A DNA stretch of 64,000 nucleotides. Source: Ophthalmolycus amberensis (taxonomy: Eukaryota > Chordata > Actinopteri > Perciformes > Zoarcidae). The notes under the pieces were generated by a model. That model was not told the origin of the DNA. It saw nothing but the letters and a program-made list of their open reading frames with translations, and did not search any database. The stretch covers positions 62,001 to 126,000 of the forward strand of contig JAFEUB010001535.1 of NCBI GenBank assembly GCA_024529925.1, given 5' to 3'. Both the position numbers and the translations under genes were made by a program. This document shows positions 1 to 11,500 of the stretch, piece after piece (position 1 is the stretch's first letter; each line of letters opens with the position of its first letter).

Positions 1-558
1 ATGATGTGTAACAGCTGTGGTTTTCTGCTGTGTTAGTGGGGATTTTGAATCAGTAATAATGTACTCTGAGGTGTTTGGAGGAAGAAAATATTGGGACACG
101 ACTATCACCAAATCATCACCTCCATCTCATCTATTGTTGCTTAATGTAAGAAACCTCAGAGTATGTTATCACGCTTCTATTACGGTCATTCACAGGAATA
201 AAGAGGTCGGATTCAACACGGAGTTCAATGATAATGTAGCCTGAATCATGCTGCTATTGGTTGCCTTCTATGGATAAAAAAATGTACCAAGTAAAGAAAT
301 GTTTTTAAAGCTAAGCTAAGGGTGCTTTAGTGCAAGCCCTTTGGGGTTTGTGGCAAGATTATTTTCCATGTTTGGTGGATTGGTGTCACAGTCTAAGACT
401 TATAAGACGTGCTATATTCTGCAACAATGCTTTGGCCTCAACTATATTTTGCTTAATTCTTGCTTCAGGTAAACATAACCAGAAAACCCAACCATTTGCT
501 GCTGCAGCGTCTTTATTTGCTATTTGCTTTATTTGTCAAACTTGTCATTGATGTTCAG
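1..558. other. no recognisable gene (left edge)
   Basis: The short open frames here have no recognisable domain, and no Gly-X-Y or von Willebrand A coding could be read. If the Kunitz gene to the right is multi-exon, this stretch is probably one of its introns. Confidence 0.4.
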
Positions 559-630
559 ATTCTCTTGAGAGAGGGACTGCAGAGTGGGGACAGAGGAAGA
601 AAAGAGGGGTGTTTGGAACAAACACTGCTG
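559..630 (+). CDS. candidate internal exon upstream of the Kunitz exon
   Basis: This 72-nt segment follows an acceptor-like pyrimidine stretch ending in TTCAG and is followed by a GTGAGT donor. Read in phase 1 it is open, encoding SLERGTAEWGQRKKRG followed by VFGTNTA, and it splices in frame onto the phase-1 Kunitz exon at 1521. It contains a tetrabasic RKKR stretch that would suit a furin-type cleavage site. It is symmetrical (phase 1-1), as extracellular module exons often are. No homology was recognised and two other frames are also open over so short a piece, so this is a tentative exon. Confidence 0.28.
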
Positions 631-1520
631 GTGAGTGGCCAAGATAACTGATTTTATTCCTTTTTTAATCTAATTTACTTGCTCTGTGTTTGTTTCTCTT
701 CACATTTTCACAATACATTAGTAACTATGATTAATGAGTTGCTTGAAATCCCTAAATGCACAACGTTTGGGAGAATATGAGTAAAACTTATATGTAAAAC
801 TTCCATGAATGTTTGACAGCTGGTGCTGGATTTCATGAGGTGCTTCTTCTGCAGCGAAAACTGAAAAATATGGTTTTACACAAAACCTTGTGTGAAAGAC
901 AGCAATGCATTGATAGCATACATCAAGTTAGTTCACAGTAACCTATTCATATTAAAGGAATGATCTAATGTTTTGGGAAGTTCACTTATTCGCTGTATCT
1001 TGAGAGTTAAATGAGAAGATCAATATCAGCCTCTGAGTTCACTACAGAGATGATGGGTGCTAGGCCTACCTTAGCACAAATACTGGAATCACAGGAAACC
1101 AGTACATCCAAAAGAAATCAGCTGGGTGTGACTACATAAGACAACAAAACAAGCAAGTATCCTTTTTACACAAACATTGGTCTCAATGGTACTGCAGGAT
1201 TTTATCATCTAATTTGTGAAATCTTGTCAGACGTACTCTCGTATCTCCCTTATTAAATCATACCTGCACCAGGCATTTTGCACACTAGTGTCCCCAAGTG
1301 GTCTCTACACATATTCTTTTCAGAGTGTGAAAGACGTCATCGTGCAGGAATAATGTAGTCGGTGATCCCACTCGTCGAACATACTGAAAGTTTTCCTGCA
1401 TTTTTGCTGCATATCCAAAATCTAACATAAGGGGGGTTGGGAAATAGTGAATGTACAGCATCTCAGTTTGTTTGGTATTGTTAACCTTTTCTGTTTTCAC
1501 CTCACATGCAACGTCAGCAG

Positions 1521-1902
1521 CAGACCGCTGCCTGGAGCCGATGTCAGAGGGGGCCTGTGCAGAATATGTTCTGCTCTGGTACTTCCACCCTCGCTCAGGG
1601 GAATGCAGGCCGTTTGTGTACGGGGGCTGCGGTGGCAACAGAAACCAATTCTCCTCAAGACAAGAGTGCCAGAGTTGGTGTGGGATGGAGAGGAGAGGTA
1701 GGAGGAACCAGTCAGATGAAATACAGCCTACATTGTAACAATGTCAGATAAGTTAAAAAAAAAATAAAATCTTTTGGTTGTACATTACTGCATAGTAAAA
1801 ATGGCGACATTACGACAATACATTATTCTGGTATCCTTTTAATCCAAGTAAAAAAAATGCATTTACACGTCCACAGGTACCGAGCCCTGGGGAGGAAACT
1901 AG
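1521..1902 (+). CDS. Kunitz/BPTI domain, C-terminal exons of a secreted or matrix protein
   Basis: Two exons are modelled: 1521-1697, then 1877-1902 ending at TAG. The first encodes a complete Kunitz domain with all six cysteines in standard spacing, the FVYGGCGGN core and the CxxxC end. The exon is 177 nt, phase 1 on both sides, the usual form of a shuffled Kunitz module. The residue after the second cysteine (P1) is Ala, not Lys or Arg, so trypsin-type inhibition is unlikely. Kunitz domains that end collagen chains (types VI, VII, XXVIII) often act structurally, and a short tail after the domain with a stop suits a collagen XXVIII-like C-terminus, but no collagen repeat is visible. The alternative is a small secreted protein starting at ATG 1451: the frame upstream reads like a signal peptide (LVLLTFSVF), though the same bases also form the pyrimidine tract of the acceptor. 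Confidence 0.65.
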
Positions 1903-4900
1903 CAACCCACGTCGAGAAAATAATTTTTGTATATAACTGTGTAAAATGTTAGAATGTTGTGTTTTGTATTGGATTTATTTATATATTTCAACAGATCTTG
2001 ATTTGTTTTATGGACAAATTGTGTTGAAATTCAAAATGTGAATTTTTTGATTTTCATACATGTTTCTGAAATAGACTGACTTAAGACTGAGTGTCTAAAG
2101 TGATGAATATTTTTACACGACTGAAAAATTAAATCTATCTTTTTGTTTGTGCGTCTGTGTCGTGCTCGTCTCATCTCTCTCTAGTCTCTCTATGTAACAC
2201 TCAGTCACCTTTCTTATGTTTTGTCGTAGAAGAAGCTGGTGGCTGATGGCCTGCTGCCACTTTCATCACCACATATGTTCCTTTGGCAGGGGGTGTTATG
2301 GGTCAGGCTGGGAGCCTGATGAGCGACCAACAGGGGCCCAGTGAGGGAGATCATAGGGACCGTTTTAAAAGACACTCTCATCAGACCAACGCAGCAGTAG
2401 CAGGGGATTCCTGCGTGGGTGTTGACGTGGGGGCAGCACACATTCACGTTTTTTTTTTCTGGCAGTGTGACATGTGAAAATACACGACACAACTTGGATT
2501 CTCAGGTTGTCATTGGTTGATGTTTTAAATATATATTATACTCCCACATGCGAAAATGCTTCATAGATCTGCAAGATGTGGTTACGTAATCCACAGTGAC
2601 AGGTTGTTCTTGCTCAACCACACCCCCTGCCAACCACAACTACTCAAACCCTAAAATAGAAGCCACACTGCAAAAAATAATGAAGACTTATAATTTTAGC
2701 TTTCAGATCATTTGTAAATATCTTTATATACTTTTTTAAACTTAAAATAGATCTACCTCTGCTTGAAATCTCACTTGTTTCCAAAGAAAATAGATATTAA
2801 ATAACGTTCTTAAAGAGCTAAATCATTTCAATCAAGGGTGCTCTGTGGAGTTTTCTTGTAAACACCAAAATGCATTGTGTGCATCCTTGATTTATAACAA
2901 AAGTGTCGATTGCTTTTCCTTCCTCATGAAGCTTTTGCAAAGCAAACTTAAAACTGTGCATTGTTTACAATTATTTTAGTTTGCTCGCTGGCTTCTTAGA
3001 AATAAGTTAGAAATACGACTTAATACCAAACTAAAAAACGTGTGGTCAATACCCCTTCACGTTTAAGCAGAGCAAAATTCTTAACATATGTCAAGTGACT
3101 AACAACACAATCCAGCATAGTAATGAAAGTGGGATTTTTCCATTGAAGTTGAAGAGGACCAATTATTTCCGTTTCAAAGATCAATTGCAGTGCGCAAGCA
3201 AGAGTGGGAGAACATCTTATCGCACAGTGTGTCACAGACTGTGATTACTCCTGCGGTCGACACTTCTAGTCATATTAATCCTACAATGAAGTTGCTCATT
3301 AGAGCTTGACCCAACGCTGTTTGATCCTCTGCCACATTGGTGTTGACATGCGGTAATGTATCACTGCAGGTGGTTCCCATGGGGTGTGTTGTGTGAACAC
3401 TTTCAATTGAAACTGTGTTCTCTGGATCTCTGGTTTCACTCTTCTTTTGAAATGAAATAGCCAAATATAGAGCATGTACATCATACATACTGTGAAAGCC
3501 TTGGGGAACATTGAACCTGTTATACATGTCAACTGACTGAAAGAGGTGACAATGTACCTTTTCTGTTTCGATGCCATGTTTGAAGTGCTATGCACGAATG
3601 ATTAATATCAAGAGCGTTATGCCAATAAAAGGCATTTTGATTTTGTTCAACAGAAAAGAAAATATATATATATAGAAAGGTGGTTAAAACAAGTGATACC
3701 ACGGTCTAATGAACCACATTTTAAACTAGGCTATACGCTGTAACTAATTACTTTATTAATGATTAATACCTGCTTTACCAATGGCTTTTATCAGTCATTA
3801 ATAGAGACACGTTTGGGTTGTTCCAGGTTATGAAAACTCTCATTGACTGTTCTTCAGCATGACACTATCTTTGTCTTTTCTTTTAGCTAATTGTTTAGTA
3901 AATCACTCCTTGATGGCCCATTTACTATCTACTTTCAACATTTAAAACTACAGACTTTAGATTGTTTATTAGTCTTTGAGATGTCCATGGGCATGTACTA
4001 ACTTAATATGTATTATTTACTGCAGACTTGATGACTTATTAAAAAGTGATAAACTTGCTAAAAGAAGAAACATCTAAATGCTTTCTGGAGAGGATAAACA
4101 CCAGCCAAATCCAATCAATGCAGGAGTTATGAACTTATCAACCCATAATGAAGGGTGTCAAAAAGTGTTCCCAAATTGGGCTGCATGTAATATTTATTTT
4201 AATTGTTGATTAATCTGCTGATTACTCCCTTGACTGGTTGTTTTTCAATGAATTGCCAGGAAAGTACATTGTAAAAACTCACACCTTAAGATGATGTATT
4301 TAAATAGCTTGTTTTGTCCGACTATCATTGAAAAACAACAATATATTCAATTTGCTATCATATATGAGAAAGAAAATGATCAAACACTAATGTATGAAAA
4401 GGTTGGAAACAGAAAATGTTTGACATTTTCTATTTTAAAATGTCTAAAAACAATATATTGCTTATCGGAGTAGTAGCTGACTGATCAATTCAATTTTGTG
4501 TAAAAATGTAGCCTTTAAGAGGAGACCATTTCTAATCACTGTATGTGCAAATACATGTCACAATAAATCATTAAACAATGTATCTTTCATAGAGAAAGGA
4601 AATTCAATAAGTCTTCAGCGACTTGACAAGTAAAACGTATTAGAATTCTTCTGTTTTATGTTACACATGATTTATGTTTAAGAAGGTGTTGCCTGAATGG
4701 TGGAGCTGTCCATGGTTCTGAATAGGAGCTGTCCGTGGTTCTGAACAGTGGAGCTGTCCATTGTTGAGCGGTATACGGTATCTCTACGTCCCTCCTCTGC
4801 ATTTTAAATATGTTAACCTCCGTTCAGTGGTTGCAAAAAACATGCCGACGGCCGTAATTCAGGATGGCGACGGCGAAATCGTCGAACTTCAGGCTTCAAA

Positions 4901-5510
4901 ACGTCAGTCCACAAACCAATGGGTGACGTACCATTGACGTCGTCCAGTCTATGGTTCGGAATTATGGAACTCTCCTTGGTTTTATTGGAAGCTGCCTGTC
5001 GTCCTGAGCAATGAAATCTTACAGACCGTGTCTTTTTTCTAAAAATGTCTTTAATTGGCCAGCAAAGTGTTAATATGAGGTTTACATGCTTCATCGTGTG
5101 AAGGGTAAAACAGACACAAAAAGTCTCAGACTCCATGAAAAACAAAACAAAGTGGTGGTGATGTCTGCTCACCGACGGGAAGTCATATTTACAAACTTTT
5201 TTTATTTATTTTTTATTTACCATACATCACTGCATCACAACCAATGGGCTACTTCAGAGCAAACCGAAATGTCATCGGGATGACGTTTTGCTGGCGTAGG
5301 GTGCAGTTTGATGGCTCCTAATGAATGCAGTGGGAATGGACGAGCGAGACACGCTGCTGGTCAGACAGTGCGCGCTGCTGACCTCCGCACACGTTATCAG
5401 TTCATCAGGATTTCTTATCACATTTTAGCTTCAGAGGATTTCTGCCTGATTGTTTTTTCTTTGCAGGGATACGTGTTGGGTGATCCTTCTTACTGTATTC
5501 TTTATTCTAG
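1903..5510. other. intergenic region between the Kunitz gene and ucn3
   Basis: The sequence is AT-rich with scattered short open frames on both strands, none with a recognisable domain. An ATTAAA near 2126 could serve the Kunitz gene. Cyclic-AMP-response-like TGACGT cores occur near 4924 and 4936, and a related TGACG core near 5281, upstream of ucn3. The only obvious structured element is the short tandem repeat listed separately. Confidence 0.5.
4701..4770. repeat. short imperfect tandem repeat, about 25 bp unit, 3 copies
   Basis: The core GGAGCTGTCC occurs three times in tandem. The first two copies are each followed by a TGGTTCTGAA segment and the third is diverged (TTGTTGAGCGG). There is no coding potential; it looks like a small local duplication. 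Confidence 0.6.
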
Positions 5511-5520
5511 GACGCGAGTG
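5511..5520 (+). other. ucn3: probable 5'UTR exon end (donor) of ucn3
   Basis: The sequence GACGCGAGTG is followed at once by a strong GTAAGT donor at 5521. Urocortin genes typically have a non-coding first exon and an intron just before the coding exon. The coding exon here starts after a plausible acceptor (GTCCCAG, ending at 5958), so this donor is the best candidate partner. The transcription start was not located. Confidence 0.4.
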
Positions 5521-5968
5521 GTAAGTTTTACGAAAATTATTACTTACATGTTTGTGCCTTTAAACCTTTGCCCTGTGGTCCAAAATAGACATGAAATGTT
5601 CTTGTGCAAAGGCTTAAACACTTTTCTGAAGACACAAGCTGAACTTGCTTAACTATCGATCTTGAAACAAAATCGTACCCTATTTTCCCTAAAACCCTAT
5701 TTTTAATGAGAGAAGGGAGATATAAAAGTGTTATGGAGACCATTTCGCTCAATTTCAATGTAAGTTTCTATATTTAGTTATTGTGAGAGCAGTGTTAAGA
5801 CTGATTACACCCTATTTTGAGAATCCCTTTATTCTCACCCCGTTTCTGTTACTTACTTTTAGATTAATACACGTTATAATAAAGATGTTAAAGATAGAAA
5901 TAAAATGGCATAAAATCAACCTTTTTGTTCCCTGTCCCTCTTCATGTGTTGGTCCCAGAGGGCACAGC

Positions 5969-6412
5969 ATGCTATCGTCCCTGAAGACCCTGCTGCTGCT
6001 CTTGATCCTGTGCACGCCGACCTCCAGTCTGTGCCTGCGCCTCTACCAAACCCGCGACGACTTCGTGTGCGACGACCGGACGGCAGTCGGTGTCCGCAAC
6101 GACGTGGACGGCTGGGGGTCCCTCCTGCAGTCCGCGGAGTATCTCTCCTCCTCCTCCACTTCTTCTGCCGAATCCAGTCGGGAAAAAAGGACTTCAAGTC
6201 CCGCAAACTACCGCTTCGTGAGCCGGACGAAGCTTAGAGGGCAGATGCTCCGCGACAACAGCAAAGGGCACCGGAGGAGCAGACTGACCCTGTCCCTTGA
6301 CGTCCCGACCAACATCATGAACGTCCTCTTTGATGTCGCTAAGGCAAAAAACTTGCGAGCCAAGGCGGCGGAGAACGCGCGCATGCTGGCTCATATTGGA
6401 CGGAGAAAGTGA
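5969..6412 (+). CDS. ucn3: urocortin-3 prepropeptide (CRF family)
   Basis: This encodes a 147-residue secreted neuropeptide precursor. ATG 5969 is chosen because it starts a clear signal peptide (SLKTLLLLLILC) eleven bases after an acceptor at 5958; the longer upstream frame would be intronic. The middle is an acidic, Ser-rich propeptide. After a basic stretch (HRRSR), the C-terminus holds a 38-residue peptide beginning LTLSLDVPTNIMN and ending RMLAHI, then Gly-Arg-Arg-Lys: Gly supplies the C-terminal amide and the basic residues are the convertase site. The DVPTNIMN core with KAKNLRAKAA matches urocortin-3 rather than CRF, urotensin I or urocortin 1. The peptide family is an agonist of CRF receptor type 2. 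The whole precursor is in one coding exon, as in the family. Confidence 0.95.
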   Translation: MLSSLKTLLLLLILCTPTSSLCLRLYQTRDDFVCDDRTAVGVRNDVDGWGSLLQSAEYLSSSSTSSAESSREKRTSSPANYRFVSRTKLRGQMLRDNSKGHRRSRLTLSLDVPTNIMNVLFDVAKAKNLRAKAAENARMLAHIGRRK

Positions 6413-6734
6413 CCATGTTGGACAACTTATGTAACAGCCATGACCAGTGTTGGCCTCCTCGATACTCAAATGTAATGAATTACTTCGTATTGACTTTTAC
6501 ATTAGGCTGTTGGTATTCATTTCTTTCTCCAGGGGAAGATTATTTTATTTCCACTCACACATTACAGGTCAAAGAAGCATGTTTGCAGATTTGAGTTGCT
6601 CTCTTAAAGGTGCTTCAAAAGTCTTCTATTATTATTTTTTCCCCAAAACACCAGAAACCTCCTTTTCGGACTGTGAGTGATGAAGTGAATGATGAATTTT
6701 TGGTTTATGTTTTCGGACAACTCAGCATTCAACT

Positions 6735-6740
6735 AATAAA
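6735..6740 (+). terminator. ucn3: poly(A) signal for ucn3
   Basis: A canonical AATAAA lies about 320 bases after the ucn3 stop codon. It is the first canonical signal downstream on that strand; another AATAAA occurs near 7404. Confidence 0.5.
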
Positions 6741-8430
6741 TGATACAATATTTGGCTGCATACATGTAGTAAAACTATAACATTTACAAAGTTCTTTACT
6801 CTTAACTTAACTTTTAAAGTTTTATTTATAGTCTATAGTTTTGGTTAAAACGACATTTGTGGTGGGAATAATACATGTATTTCTCATCACTATCAGAAAT
6901 GTTGTAGCAACAAAGTAACTCAAGAAATAAGGTTAAGAGCAATACAGGAGTTATTTTACTTGTATCAAGATTATGGACATTTCCGTCACGAAAACATGAG
7001 ACATGATTTGCATTAACATTAATTACATTAATTGTCTCACCCTTTGGCAGATTCCTTTCAAATCTGAAAAGAAGATTTTAAGGCTCATGGACTTTTACAT
7101 TTTCGCTGTCAAGATGAGCACGAGCTGCAAAGCAGCAGGACTGCTTTAAGTAAAGACAAAGCCCTTAGATTTGTGTTGTCACATTTTAAATGTTGGACTA
7201 AACAAGAAGAGCAAAGCTGCACAGTTGTTCAGAGGGTCACATGGTTCGAGATTCTTGTTTGAAACATCGACAGTGGCAGAAACACCATACTGAATACTGA
7301 CTCAAATACTCTACAAACCAACTGCAAGATCCTAAAATACAGTAAAAATGCAAGTGCATGAGAATATATGTGTTCATCAGATGTCTGTTATTTTTGTACT
7401 CAAAATAAAAGATTATTTTTCCGCAAATAAAGCAGATGTAACTAACGACATTTTCCCTTTTTTATATACAGTATTTTGAACCATGGTATTCATACAATAT
7501 TCCTATATATATAATTCCTCTACTATCATTAAGGCTAATATTAGAGCCTGAATGATACATCAGCATGTCCAGTTTTATTGGCAAATATAAGCCTATCATA
7601 TATATGTATATTTATTTTGTTTATAATGATTAAAATATCATACAAGACTTAAAAATCTCAAATATCAACTGTCAATGGATGACAAGTTTGTTTATTGCTG
7701 CGTCTAAACATGTGGTCATGTCTGAGACAAGACACACTACTATGTCGACATCTTGTGGCCATTTGACCTAACAACACACCAGGTTGTGTGTCAGCTCTGC
7801 AGGTGTGCATCTGCTGATCTGGTGAATACATTTTAATGTATGTTATGTCTTCTTAATACCTGTGCATGTCAATAATGTCCTCCTCTGGCTCACCAACCAG
7901 GCAAAGTGGGCAACAGCTCTGGGACCCCAAACAATCAGGGGTCCGAAGGCTTCACTGTGGCTTTTAGAGGACTTGCAAATTAGTTTTGGCCCCATGATGA
8001 CAAACCAAATGAACAAAGCCAACTGTATTGCAGAATAGCAGTAGTGGTTTTTTTGGTGGTTTTTTAAATCAATGAAGCTGACATGCTTTGTCCAATATGT
8101 GCTCTCTACCTGGTTGGTACTTAGATGCAACACAATGCACACATATGCAATGCACAGAGAGAGGGCATTCAGTGAGAAAGAAAACCGTAAGTCCCCTTTT
8201 CTAAATCCTGATAAATTCTTTCCTGATACATTCAATGTTTGTATGCTTTTCACTTGCTTAATTTTAGATATTGGATACCCCAAAAACTGCAATATATCGG
8301 CCTTTTGATTCATTTTGAATGACTGGATATAATAACGTTTTTATAATTGTTACCAATCGTAATGAAGGACTTGACCAATAACGTGTTGTGCTGTATTATG
8401 TTTCTTGGTTTCTTGTCAGCAGTGACCCCT
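6741..8430. other. intergenic region, ucn3 to copg2
   Basis: This stretch is strongly AT-rich, with TATATA runs near 7500 and 7600. The longest open frame is on the minus strand (7843-8313). It has no recognised domain, and its low-complexity, degenerate look suggests old repeat sequence rather than a gene. Confidence 0.45.
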
Positions 8431-8439
8431 GCTGGCTGT

Positions 8440-8587
8440 GGCGCGGAATGGCGGAATGACGTAGTTCCGTTGACGTGGACGCATTAGCCGGAAGTGAGTT
8501 TTCATTTTGGCTACGTGGAAGTAGCTTCTCTTATGATCAAGGCTGAGAGCATCCGTTGCCCTCATCGGTCAGCTTCATACCGACATA
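8440..8587 (+). promoter_or_regulatory. copg2: copg2 proximal promoter and 5'UTR
   Basis: Within 150 bases of the start codon lie an ETS/GABP-type CCGGAAGT (8488-8495) and two CRE-like TGACGT cores (8457 and 8471). No TATA box is seen. This is the usual make-up of a TATA-less housekeeping promoter and suits a constitutively expressed coat subunit. The exact start site is unknown. Confidence 0.5.
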
Positions 8588-11500
8588 ATGATTAAAAAGT
8601 TTGACAAGAAGGACGAGGAGTCTGGTAAGATTGGAGAGCTATTATTTAAAAAAATGACAGCTTTTGAAAAATGGAAATAGTGTCTGTACTGACGAGATAT
8701 TGGACGCTTTGGAAGCTAACGCGGATAGCCTGTTAGCTGACTAGCTAAAGTTACTTTAATACCTGCTCGTTAATCGAGGCTTGTAGGCTAATTTATATTT
8801 ATTCAACCCGTTATGCAGGTCAAATGTTCCGCGATTTGCAGTGAATGTGTAACCGGTTGTGTTTAATGTCACGATTATGCTAACGCCTCACTTCAGCAAA
8901 GCTTAGCGTTAGCATTGCAAGCTAGGCAGTGTCAACTGGATGTTGTGATGTTTTTTTTGCTCGATATAAGAAGTGTCCTCTCCGAACTGGAGCTCAAAAT
9001 GTAGCTGGATGAATCTTGCTGCAGTGGTGCTTTGATTTAAAGGAGATCTGCCTTCACGTGTACTAGTGTTGCTTAGCCTTCATGTGTTTTAATGTTAGTT
9101 ATTGAGCCATCTGTATTGAATACACGTAGCATAAGCTGGTGACAAAGTCGTTTCCGTGTGTTGGCTTTGAATGACACGTCAAAGGGTTTAGCGTTAACTG
9201 AACGTCTGACTCTATTGTTTCGACATTTAGGAAGTGGGTCGAACCCTTTCCAGCATCTGGAGAAGAGTGCCGTGTTGCAGGAGGTAAAGTCTGCACTTGA
9301 TCTGTTGCCAGCTGAAGAAACGACATCCTAACCACTGACATGACATTATTGTGTCCCTTCTCATTCACAGGCGCGTATCTTCAATGAGACCCCTATCAAC
9401 CCAAGACGATGCCTCCACATTCTCACCAAGATCATCTACCTCCTCAACCAGGTAGGACGTTGTTTGACAAACATGTGGAGTAGCTTTTTAATGGCATGTG
9501 TTTGTGTCTGCTCACTCGCACGTCTTTCTTTATTAAGGGAGAGCATTTTGGGACCACAGAGGCCACGGAGGCCTTCTTTGCGATGACCAGGCTCTTTCAG
9601 TCCAATGATGTACGTTATTATTCATTCATTAGTTAATGGGTTAGATACTTCATGTTTTTTTTTTTTGATTACATTTTAGCTCAAGTTGCATATCAGTCTG
9701 TAGGAATCAAATATAACTACAGTACGCTTATACTCTTTCTGTTTCACTCAGCAAACCCTGAGAAGGATGTGTTACCTGACCATTAAAGAGATGGCCAACA
9801 TCTCTGAGGATGTTATTATTGTCACTAGCAGGTTTGTACCTTGATGTTAAATATTTTTGAGTATCACCTGTATGCAAATACTGCTATTTCTCCCAGGAAG
9901 TTTATTTGTTGTTGTACTGCAGCTGCTATTATCCAGTATATACAACATTTAGATTATGTTATGGAATTTGACTGTAGAGGCGAATAACTCTTTGTAAATG
10001 TGTTTTTGTAACTGTTTTAATGTGTTCCATTTTCTTTTAAGACACACTGTCTTTAACAAGTCTTTAACTCCTTGTGTGGTATTTAACAGCTTGACCAAAG
10101 ACATGACAGGGAAGGAAGATGTTTACAGAGGACCTGCTATCAGAGCCCTCTGCAGGATTACAGATGTGAGTGCCCTTATTGTCTCCCCTTCTCCTCCTTC
10201 ATCGTGTCACCTCATGCAAGAAAGAAAATATCCTGAGTATAGTATTTCATTAATATTATTTGTTTGTTATCCTCTTCTTTTCCACAGACAACGATGCTGC
10301 AGGCCATTGAGAGATACATGAAACAGGCTATTGTTGACAAGGTGCCCAGTGTCTCCAGCTCAGCCCTGGTCTCCTCACTGGTAAAACATGTCACAGTTTC
10401 ATATTTGACTTGCTCATCGAAAAGTATTTGTACATCATATCATATGTTTGGTGGGTGAACCTTTGTCTTCGTGCGTGTTCAGCACATGGTGAAGATGAGC
10501 TACGATGTGGTGAAGCGTTGGGTGAACGAAGCCCAAGAGGCTGCTTCCAGTGACAACATCATGGTCCAGGTGGGTAATACAGACTTGCATAAGGACATGT
10601 GAATTCATGGTATTATGAAGTTGTCTATTATGATTGTGTAGAGGGGAAAAAAATATGTCTGTTAAAACTTTATGGACTTCAATTTCAATGCCGTTTCCTG
10701 TGTGTGTCCCGTATTCCAGTACCATGCCCTGGGCCTGTTGTATCACCTCAGGAAGAACGACCGTCTTGCTGTCACCAAGATGCTCAACAAGTTCACCAAG
10801 TCTGGTCTCAAGTCTCCCTTTGCCTACTGCATGCTCATCAGGATCGCCAGCAAACTGCTGGACGAGACGGAGGGAGGGTGAGTAGACCTTCTGGTGCTCA
10901 AGCAGAAAAAACACACGAGGACATCTGGGCATTTTTTTACAGCGTTGTATTCTGTCTCCCATGTTTTCAGTCACGACAGCCCCTTGTTCGACTTCATTGA
11001 GAGCTGCCTGAGGAACAAGAACGAGATGGTGGTGTACTGAGGCTGCCTCTGCCATTGTCCATATGCCCAACTGTACTGCTCGGGAGCTGGCCCCTGCCGT
11101 GTCTGGTCAGTAGTTGACTCACTCCTCCACACTTTTTTCATGTCTAACTGTCTAGTTGGCCCGAGAATAGAATGACGTGTTGGCGAGTCTCAATGTGAAT
11201 GTATTTGTCTTCCTGCAGTGCTGCAGCTCTTCTGCAGCTCTCCCAAAGCAGCCTTGAGATACGCTGCAGTGAGGACCCTCAACAAGGTACAGCGTCACTC
11301 TCCATCCCTCCTTCACATGGCTTTTTTTCACTGTACGATTAAACCCGACTGTTACACTGAATGAGCTACTCTGACATTCTCCTTTGTGTCCACCAGGTGG
11401 CCATGAAGCATCCATCAGCCGTGACTGCGTGCAACTTGGACCTGGAAAACCTGATCACCGACTCCAACCGCAGCATCGCCACACTGGCCATCACCACTCT

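Noticed and set aside
5916..6237. Other-frame and antisense ORFs over ucn3
   Set aside because: Overlap a clearly conserved urocortin-3 frame; GC-rich sequence keeps other frames open by chance.
7843..8313. 156-codon minus-strand open frame between ucn3 and copg2
   Set aside because: No recognisable domain, mixed low-complexity composition, no promoter or splice context; probably chance or old repeat.
11038..11040. TGA in copg2 as a selenocysteine or readthrough codon
   Set aside because: The conserved frame resumes one base out of phase, so recoding TGA would not restore the protein. No SECIS context is expected for coatomer.
10435..11070. 211-codon minus-strand frame inside copg2
   Set aside because: Antisense shadow of copg2 exons 8-10; no family resemblance.
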